Source: Arion vulgaris (taxonomy: Eukaryota > Mollusca > Gastropoda > Stylommatophora > Arionidae). Taken from it: a DNA stretch of 64,000 bases. A program made the position numbers and the translations under genes. The stretch covers positions 25,798,100 to 25,862,099 of the forward strand of contig CM036767.1 of assembly GCA_020796225.1 (NCBI GenBank). The letters are read 5' to 3'. A model generated the notes under the pieces. It searched no databases, was not told where the DNA came from, and saw only the letters and a list, made by a program, of their open reading frames with translations. Within the stretch, counting starts at the first letter, position 1. Each line of letters starts with the position of its first letter. This document shows, in pieces, positions 56,635-64,000 of the stretch.

Positions 56635-57819
56635 AAAGGCGCATTTCTAGAAACAACGTTGCGCCAGGTTTAGTGAACTGGCACTATTCAAGATCCTACC
56701 CCACCTGCACGTGGTGACCCTGGAAACAGACAGTGATCCTGTCTGGCTAAGCGGGTAGGGATTGAGGGAGAGCTACAGGTAGTGGTAGTAGTGCAACACG
56801 GAAAAGTAATACAGGTCCAAAACACTGAACAAAATGCACGCATCTCCTGGCCGAAGTTCGATGAAAGTATCGTACGAGTCGTCTGAACGGGGTGTTGGGT
56901 GAGAAGGTAAGGGTTAGTACCTCACGGAAAATGACAGCCTGGTCGTGTCCATGGATAGTCATGATCCTATTTGGTCCCCACTTCTCACCTAGCTCATGTT
57001 TGGCTCCACGTGCCCCACCCCGGGCAACAGTCTCGGCTGACTGGCTTAAACAACATTAGTGGGCGGGACAAATCCTGCTTAACCCTCCCACGTCCACCCA
57101 TTTTCCTCGCCCCCATTTCTCCTTACGCCCACTTCCTTCCCAATTGTGACAAGAGGTGATAAGACACTGGAATTGCACTGAGCCAGATAGAATCACACTG
57201 CTTACAGGGACCATGGTGAAGATGGACTGTGTGTTGGAAGGGATAGCTGGATGGGTGGAGATGCACAAAACACCTATGCACATGACGTGACAAGACCATA
57301 GTGAATATGTCATAGTTAGCCCCCCCCCAGGTGGCAGCTGAGGAACCAGACAGTTAGCTTTAGTGTGTAGTTTATATATATATTTAGATATTTTATTAGC
57401 AGACTTAGTGTTTACACTCTCTAAGCAGAAGGGTAACACTAAAACGAGACATTGACGTAGTAAAACCTAATCGACGTAGTTGTGTAGTGACAGTCAGTTA
57501 GCAACATTTAGTAAACATAGGAGAGACAACAATAGGCATTGATCGTGTATGGATGTCCTTTCATGAGTTGTCCACACATGCACTTATGACATCCAATAAA
57601 CTTGCCTATACAAATTCTACATGGTCGTTAAATACATCGCATTTATGAATTAATGCCCTGAGTGAGAAAGGAGCCACTATTATCTAAGAATAACATCTAT
57701 CACAACCACGACCCAAATATGAATATACTACTGCTTTATATATATATATACATCGTAAATGAATGAACCTACTGGAGAAGAATCAGGAATAAGGAACTAA
57801 CTCAGAGGAGAGAAACCAA

Positions 57820-57966
57820 ATGAAAGATGGGGAACCAGAGAAGTCGGAACACGAGAAGTCAGAAACTAAGCCTGAGAAGTCGGAACACGAGAAGTCAGAA
57901 ACTAAGCCTGAGAAGTCGGAACACGAGAGGTCAGAAACTAAGGAAAGAAGTATACTAGAAAATTGA
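57820..57966 (+). CDS. Short ORF with 12-residue repeats, probably LINE ORF1 remnant
   Basis: 48 residues starting MKDGEPEKSEHEKSETKP. The unit EKSEHEKSETKP occurs nearly three times, encoded by an exact 36-bp tandem repeat. Highly charged (Glu/Lys), likely disordered. It lies in the ORF1 position of copy F1. I do not recognise a known family, and it could be chance translation of a minisatellite. Confidence 0.4.
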   Translation: MKDGEPEKSEHEKSETKPEKSEHEKSETKPEKSEHERSETKERSILEN

Positions 57967-58474
57967 AACTAAAGGCAGGAGTACAACATAGGAAATAGAG
58001 CAGAACCTCCAAGCAAACAAACAATCCAATTCGCCAAATGTGGGAAATGAGGAAGAAGAAGGATCAAACTATAACAAATTAACAACCAATCTTACCACCT
58101 AAATAGCCCGGGAAAAATGGAACCTACTTCAAATAGCCCAGAAACAGAGCTAGTGATAAAGGCCCTCAAACATGGTGCACCTATGACTAGCGGGGATTGT
58201 GCGGCGGTGAACTGTGCTTCCCCAAGCTCGACCTATTGACACCCTGATACCACATATCTGCCCGGAACTACCAGGGGCCCCAGATCAAGTAAGAGATCTA
58301 TGCCTGACAACCTCTTTGGGATGAAATTGTCTCAACATAATTCCAGTCATAATGCCAGTACAACACAAATATAATAGATACGAGCTCGGACGTCGCCTCG
58401 GTCAACAAGGTCTGCGCACGCAAGTGAAACCCCTCGCTCCATATGATAAATATGTAAAGGGATTTATTAATATA

Positions 58475-58935
58475 GTTCATAGTTCATAAGTACGGTTCCA
58501 ACTTCACTGCAACGGGTCACCCCATAATTGCTCCATTCCTGTGCCAATGAAAATCACACGAAATGCTAAGAACTGTGAAATGTTTCCTGTGTGAACTAAT
58601 TCCAGAATGAAACAGCCGCGTACCGCCACAAAAGGAAACCTGCACCGCATAAAATGTATATGGCCGTCGCTAATGTAGCAACACAAAACTGTTCATCACT
58701 TGAATTGCAATTCTTGTCGAAGGGAACATCAATCACGACAAAATCCAGCTTTCTGCACTCGCAATATAACTGCATACGGCAGATTGAGCTTGTTCGTCAT
58801 AACCGCTGTCCGCCATTTTCTGAATGCACACAACAAACGCACGGTTGACACAGCAAAAGCATTCCATGTAACAGTCATAGCTCACAGCGTTGCTCAAGCA
58901 CTAACTCAGTAGCTCGGCAATTTATTAATATACTC
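58475..58935. mobile_element. Unidentified 461-bp insertion with 15-bp target duplication
   Basis: GGATTTATTAATATA lies at 58460-58474 and 58936-58950. Removing the insert and one repeat restores the host LINE frame YVKGFINILQINISGLQNKK. The insert has no tRNA-like head, no poly(A) and no obvious terminal inverted repeat. It holds a third partial ATTTATTAATATAC just before its right border. Type unknown; duplication length suggests retroposition. Confidence 0.8.
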
Positions 58936-60391
58936 GGATTTATTAATATACTGCAGATCAACATTTCTGGACTGCAGAATAAAAAGATTGAACTTGAACG
59001 AACAGAGAAATGTCCACATTGTCCTTATACAAGAGACCATCTTAATTAAAAAGAGGAGTTAACATCACTGGTTATACCCAATAAAAATGTGAGTGCAGCA
59101 GATGTCAAGGGCTCATGACACTGATAAAAAATATTGTGTAGGCGGAAGTTCACCACAACAGACCACACAACAACATAGACACCCAGACCATCCAAGTATG
59201 GTTTGGTGGGGTGATATACTACATAACATCTATTGTCCACCAACCTGCACCTCTGACAAGCCATTCAAGGAACTCATGTACACCAGAACAATTATTGCAG
59301 GAGACGTTAATGCACACACACCAGCCCTAGGTTACAAAGATTACAACAAAAGAGGAAGAGACATTGAAGACCTGTGTAACTCATCCAACCTCACGGTAAT
59401 GCAGATCTCGGAAACCAAACCAACACTGCTGCACAGAGCCCATGGTACGAATAGCAGACCAGATCTTACCATAGTATCAGCTGACATTATAGATGTAACA
59501 ACTATCACTGTCTTGGATGATATAGGGTGACCATCTCCTATACTTATCTCTGTTACCACCTTATCTCTGTTACTTAGAAGCTCAGTGTAAAGAAGTAGAA
59601 AGTTCTGGAATTTCAGAAAAGCAGACCAAAATAGGCATGGACAAAATTGACCTCACTGGAAATATCGATACTGTCTTTGCTAACATATGTTGTAAAATAT
59701 TGGAAGCTGCGAGAGAAGCCATTCCAAATGGAAAGACCAGAAAATATAAGTCATACTGGAACAAAGATCTAGAAAAAGCAGTGATGGATAGAAGAAAAGC
59801 AAAGAAACATGCTGAAAAAGAATCTAATCTAAAACCAACTATAATCGCTTGACTGCCAAAGTTCACCTCCTAAGCAACAAAGAAGATGAAGTGGCAAGAC
59901 ACGTGTCAGAAACTTGATCTAAATAAATATGGCCACAAGGCATGTCTTCAGACTTGTGCAGAATACAATTGATGGATTCCATAATGAAAAGCACACAACC
60001 GCAGTTTTAATCAATTTACAGCAAGCATATGACTGAACCTGGAGGAAGGACCTCTTGATGAAGATGCTCAGTATGAGGATCCATGGAAAGATGTTAAAAT
60101 GGATACAAGCTTTTCTCCAAAGCAGGACCATTGGAACATCTTTTAGTGGAACAATGTCCTCCAAGAGAGACCTAGAGGAAGACCTCCCACAGGGTTCTCC
60201 CCTTTTTCCTCATCTTCATCAATGACTTTCAATCCCTTCTAAACACACAGAAAGCCTTTTTTGCTGACGACCTTGTAATATGGACAAGCGAGAAATACCC
60301 TGTGCTAACTCGGGCTAAGCTAATTAGAACCCATGCCATAATTTCAACATATTGCAACCTATGGAAGCTTAAAAGTCAATGAACAGAAAAC

Positions 60392-62940
60392 GGGGTCAAA
60401 GGCGCATGGCGGTAATATGAGCCAGGGTTAGTGAAGGAGCGCTAATCAAGACCCTGCTCTCCACCTCCAAGTGGTGACCCTGGAAACAGACTGGTGTCGG
60501 TTTGGCTAAGGGGGGCAGGGATCGGGGAGAACTACAGGTAGTGGTAGTAGTGCAAGCACGGAAAAGAATGCAGGGGCCGAAAATCCCTGAACAACGCACG
60601 CATCTCCTGGCCGATGTCCGCAAAAATTTGCTCAAGTTAAAAAAGTAAGAAACAGCAGTGTACAAGCGTCCGAGAACAAAACACTAACTCCCCCGGAGTA
60701 AATAACCGAATGATGAGAGGTGTATCCCAAAGCTGAGACATGGAGTGAAACTCGGAGCCCTGTGCACGAGTCAAGCTGAGTGGCAGAGCAGTCCCGAGGC
60801 ACGGCAAATTAAACGGCAGATGTGTGAACATGACGGTCGTATCAGCTTCCCGGCTGCTGGGAAAGGCTGCATGCGAAGGGACGAAAGGTGCATCCCAAAC
60901 AGAAAACAGCACCCATAAGGAGCAAAACTCGGAGCCCTGTGCACGAGTCGAACTGAGTGTCGGAGAAGTAGTATGCATACAAGAAACACACCTAAATGCC
61001 CAACACAGGTTCTGGATCAGAGGCTATCAGACCCGTGAGATTAGATAGAGATGGTCATAAAGGTGGAATCCTCACCTTAGTACGAGACAGCATTCCAGCA
61101 AAATAAACGGAAGTGACTACAGGAGGCGCCAGCGCAGCAGAGATCGTAGGCGTCCTCATTACATGTAATGAAATACAGATTCTTCTGTACAACTCATACT
61201 GCCAAAGGGATATCTCGCTATCACTAGAGGCGATGACCATAAATAACACACCATGCATGGTGGTCGGTGATTTCAACAGCCACTCAGAAAGGTGGGGCTA
61301 CCAAGAAACAAACAGTAGAGGAGTCGAAGTGGAAGATTGGGAGATAGAGAACAACCTGTTCCTTATCAATGCACCAGACGAACCGCCAACCTTCTACTCG
61401 AGAAGGTGGCATACGACTAGCACCCCAGATCTGGCCTTAGCAACGAGCGATCTCTCCCCAAAAACAGTACGTACGGTCACTAAGCAATTGGGAGACAGCG
61501 ACCATAGGCCCGTCAAACTGAAAATAGATCTCCACTTCGTACCTGAGTCGAAAATGTGGTTGCCACGGTGGGACTACAAAAAAGCAAATTGGAAACAGTA
61601 CGCAGTAATGACAGATGCCAATGTTGAAAAGCTAGACATGCATGAAAACAAACGCATGCGATCCCTGGCAAAGGAATTCTCAGAAGCAATCCTGAAAGCG
61701 GCCCCGGAGACCATCCCAAGAGGCGCACGGAAGGATTACAAGCCATACTGGACAGCAGAGGTTCAGAAGCTTAAAAACCACCTTGAGTTGGAAAGGAGAG
61801 AGGCAGAAGAGGCACAAACAGTAACGCCCAATACTGCTTACAAGGCGGCAGCGGCAAAGTACAAGCGTGAAGTAAAACGATTAGTAAGACAGCTGGGTGA
61901 AAAAGACCGAATCCCTGAGCCTTACTAGCAAAAGCTTTGAGTGATGAAAACAGCAGCCACCCCCAATAGTTCTGGAGCAAAACAAAAAGATGTGCTCGGG
62001 GAGGGAAGCCGCAAATATTCGAATGGAAAAATATGCCCATGTCAGTAGAGTAAGCATACCAAAAAATAAAACTGATGAAACAAAGCGAGAGCCCTCCAAG
62101 GCGAGCCAAAGAAAGTGGACAGTCACCTAACGGAAATATTTTCCAGAAACGAGCTGGAAGAGGCATTATGGGAGCTCAAGCTCAGAAAATCTCCGGGAAA
62201 GGATGGGATCACAAATGAGACGCTTAAAAACTTGGGGACTAGAGCAACGACAGCTCTACTGGCCGTCCTAAACATGTCGTGGAAGACAGGCATATTTCCA
62301 AGAGAATGGAAGGAAACGATCATGGTACCCATCCTAAAACCAGGCAAAGATAAACTCGACCCGGCGAGTTACAAACCTATAAGCCTCCTAAGCTGCACGG
62401 ACAAACTCATGGAACGCATGGTGAACAAACGGCTATCATGGCACCTGGAGAGCAAAGGGCTCCTCATGGAGCAACAGGGAGGCTTTCGGAAGTAATAATC
62501 TACCGAAGATCAGGTAACCTATGTCGCCCAGGAAATCGAGGATGGTTTCCAAGAAAAGAAGCATACATTGGCAGTTTTGGTGGACATGGAGGCGCTTGAC
62601 ACAGTCTGGAGAGAGGGGCTGAAGCTCAAACTTCTAACCCTCTGTAGAAAGGGGAGAATGTACAAATTGCTTGATAGATACCTAGAGAACAGAACAGCAA
62701 GGGTCCAAGTTCAGGGGTACACAAGCATGAAGGCCAAATTAGAGCATGGTGTCCCCCAAGGAGGAGTGCTCTCGTCAACTCTCTTTCTAATCTTCATCAA
62801 CGACATAGCAACATACCTACCGAAGTGAGTATGCTCAGCCATATATGCCGATGATCTGGCAATCTGGGCGAAAGAGGAGTCAATGCCCGTAGCAGCAAAT
62901 TGACTGGAAGATACGACTGGAAGACAGGACAAACGGTTGC
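60392..62940 (+). mobile_element. LINE of jockey-like type (copy F2), inserted in or joined to F1
   Basis: The 5' region matches 56635 onward. The endonuclease starts with EVVCIQETHLNAQHRFWIRG (60958), then, after two stops, the long frame 61113-61928. RT follows: LRKSPGKDGITNETLKNLGT (62190), KPISLLSCTDKLMERMVNKR, a TAA at 62494-62496 just after GGFRK, VLVDMEALDTVWREGLKLKL (62571), HGVPQGGVLSSTLFLIFIND (62743) and YADDLAIWAKEESMPVAAN (62845-62900). It stops there, so the thumb and 3' end are missing. Less decayed than F1. Confidence 0.9.
61113..61928 (+). CDS. Partial LINE endonuclease ORF (copy F2)
   Basis: 271 residues of an exonuclease-endonuclease-phosphatase fold. MVVGDFNSHSERWGYQETNS carries the catalytic Asp/Asn pair, TSTPDLALATSDL and GDSDHRPVKLKI carry the final Asp-His. 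A coiled, charged linker (LERREAEEAQ, KYKREVKRLVRQL) follows before the RT. The N-terminal Glu of the active site lies upstream at 60970, cut off by stops. Not preceded by a credible start, so this is a relic frame. Confidence 0.85.
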   Translation: MTTGGASAAEIVGVLITCNEIQILLYNSYCQRDISLSLEAMTINNTPCMVVGDFNSHSERWGYQETNSRGVEVEDWEIENNLFLINAPDEPPTFYSRRWHTTSTPDLALATSDLSPKTVRTVTKQLGDSDHRPVKLKIDLHFVPESKMWLPRWDYKKANWKQYAVMTDANVEKLDMHENKRMRSLAKEFSEAILKAAPETIPRGARKDYKPYWTAEVQKLKNHLELERREAEEAQTVTPNTAYKAAAAKYKREVKRLVRQLGEKDRIPEPY

Positions 62941-63599
62941 TAACTTCCTTATTTCTCAGTCAAATGAGATATTGTTTATCAGGTAGTACTAGGGACAGTC
63001 TGGTATGAAATATTCTATAACTTTTAATTTAATTACTTGTCGGGTTACCATGGAAATGGCGGCCATGTTGGATTATAAACAATGCCGTAAAGTAGGTAAG
63101 TACTAACAACTAGTTCATATTATTCTTTTTTAAAATTGCAATACTTACATAAGTCATAGTTCTAGGCAGCTAGCAACTTTAAATTGTTCTGGGACAGATA
63201 ACAAGCAGATAGAAGTGAAACGAATAAGACATACAATTTTTACCCAAAAAATAGGAACCTATGGTTACTAAAAATATTGTGTTTAAAAATATATTTATCA
63301 AAACTTGTATTTCTATATCTGACTGCCCTCAGTATTGATAGATCTATATGTATGCCAAATTTCATATTGATATCTTAAATGGTTACTGAGATTAACCTAC
63401 TGAACACTTCCTAAATCAGTGAAAATCACAATTGTGAGAAAACTGCAATTTAAAAATATTTTTGTGAAATTTGAAAAGATCTTTAACTTACCAAAGAATT
63501 TCCACATAAATCGCTTATATGATTGACAGAACATCCGTCCCGTATGGTTATATGTTAAATTCACCTGTATTATATGTGCCAACTTCCTTCTGAGATAAT
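62941..63599. other. Unassigned sequence
   Basis: Mostly AT-rich. It contains GTTACCATGGAAATGGCGGC at 63045-63064 followed by GTAAGT at 63096, the form of a short first exon, but with no homology that I recognise. Confidence 0.4.
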
Positions 63600-63846
63600 C
63601 TTTGATGTGGAGCATGGGAGAACTACTATTTTTTAATATAGGCAAATATTGACGTAGACTAATGAGATAACGATTTTTAGCTATGCGATTGATAAAATCT
63701 ACTTTGACAATTTGAATATCATTGTTGAGAGATGTATTTGTCTCTACAAAAGCTTTGGAATCTCCATCACAGAGAAACTGGTAATAAACAAGTTGTCTCT
63801 TTCTCACTAACCTGGCAAAAATAAGCTTGGCAGCTTCAGCTTCCAT
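63600..63846 (-). pseudogene. Possible Mutator-like transposase fragment
   Basis: Minus-strand peptide with YYQFLCDGDSKAFVETNTSL then IQIVKVDFINRIAKNRYLIS. The pattern DGDS(K/S)xF...V.K.DC.NH..KR resembles the Asp-containing core of Mutator-like transposases seen in many invertebrate genomes. The expected Cys and His of DCxNH are replaced by Phe and Arg. The rest of the 149-residue frame (63397-63600) is not recognisable. Low certainty because the match is short. Confidence 0.4.
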
Positions 63847-64000
63847 AGAATTGGATGAACTCTCACAATTTTCTCACACTGGTACTTGACAATGATATAT
63901 AATTCGATATGTCTTATAGAATAGGGATCCCGATCACAATGTACCAACCAAACGGTATTTCTAAACATTACCTCTTAAAAAATACGTTAAATTTCCGTGA
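63847..64000. other. Window edge, no feature seen
   Basis: AT-rich sequence without motif. Confidence 0.3.

Larger units (their letters stand above)
56635..60390 (+). mobile_element. LINE of jockey-like type (copy F1), with 5' region, decayed
   Basis: The first 260 bp (GAGGTCAAAGGCGCATTTCT...ACAGGTAGTGGTAGTAGTGC...CGCACGCATCTCCTGGCCGA) match the start of copy F2 at 60392, defining a common 5' end. ORF1-like low-complexity sequence follows, then the endonuclease start VKPLAPYDKYVKGFINILQI (split by an insert at 58475-58935), GLQNKKIEL and GDVNAHTPALGYKDYNKRGR. NSRPDLTIVSADI comes next, then a linker with NGKTRKYKSYWNKDLEKAV. Remnants of RT follow: INLQQAYD, LPQGSPLF and AFFADDLVIWTSEKYPVL (60255-60300). 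It ends at CAATGAACAGAAAAC where F2 begins. Many frame breaks. Confidence 0.85.

Overview
This window is eukaryotic nuclear DNA from an invertebrate animal. The evidence is spliced exons with GT-AG borders, very long AT-rich introns, abundant non-LTR retrotransposons, tRNA-derived SINEs, piggyBac, hAT and mariner remains, Penelope-like sequence and a long satellite array. The mix resembles a mollusc or other lophotrochozoan, but that is inference; no rRNA, operon, CRISPR or intact tRNA gene is seen.

The only host gene recognised is INTS12 (Integrator complex subunit 12), on the + strand. It has seven coding exons spread over about 30 kb (11053-41228): an N-terminal microdomain exon, a short linker exon, a Lys/Glu-rich exon that opens a PHD finger, two exons that complete the PHD finger with all eight zinc ligands, a Ser/Lys-rich exon, and a long Ser-rich last exon with a 39-bp coding repeat. 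Splice phases are consistent, but exon 3, the last exon and perhaps exon 2 carry 1-base frame breaks. These could be assembly errors or real decay.

Layout. 1-11 kb: intergenic or 5' intron sequence with two LINEs (1.5-3.8 and 5.0-8.4 kb), a Helitron-like insert, SINEs and a hAT-type element. 11-41 kb: INTS12, whose introns hold most of the transposons, including a 2.73-kb piggyBac element inside a LINE inside a minisatellite (15-20.7 kb), a Penelope-like element split by a LINE (21.6-23 kb), a second piggyBac (26.9-28.4 kb) and several LINE fragments. 41.4-53.2 kb: an 11.8-kb satellite of 24/26-bp units starting about 140 bp after the INTS12 stop. 53.2-64 kb: more SINEs and LINEs, two of them head to tail, and a possible Mutator-like transposase scrap at the right edge.

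The most informative observations are nested insertions dated by target-site duplications. In several cases removing the inserted element rebuilds the reading frame or duplication of the element underneath. No coding system that is clearly new was found. The least explained items are the satellite, an unidentified 461-bp insert with a 15-bp duplication, and a tRNA-Met-derived SINE that carries 17 extra bases at the canonical tRNA intron position.
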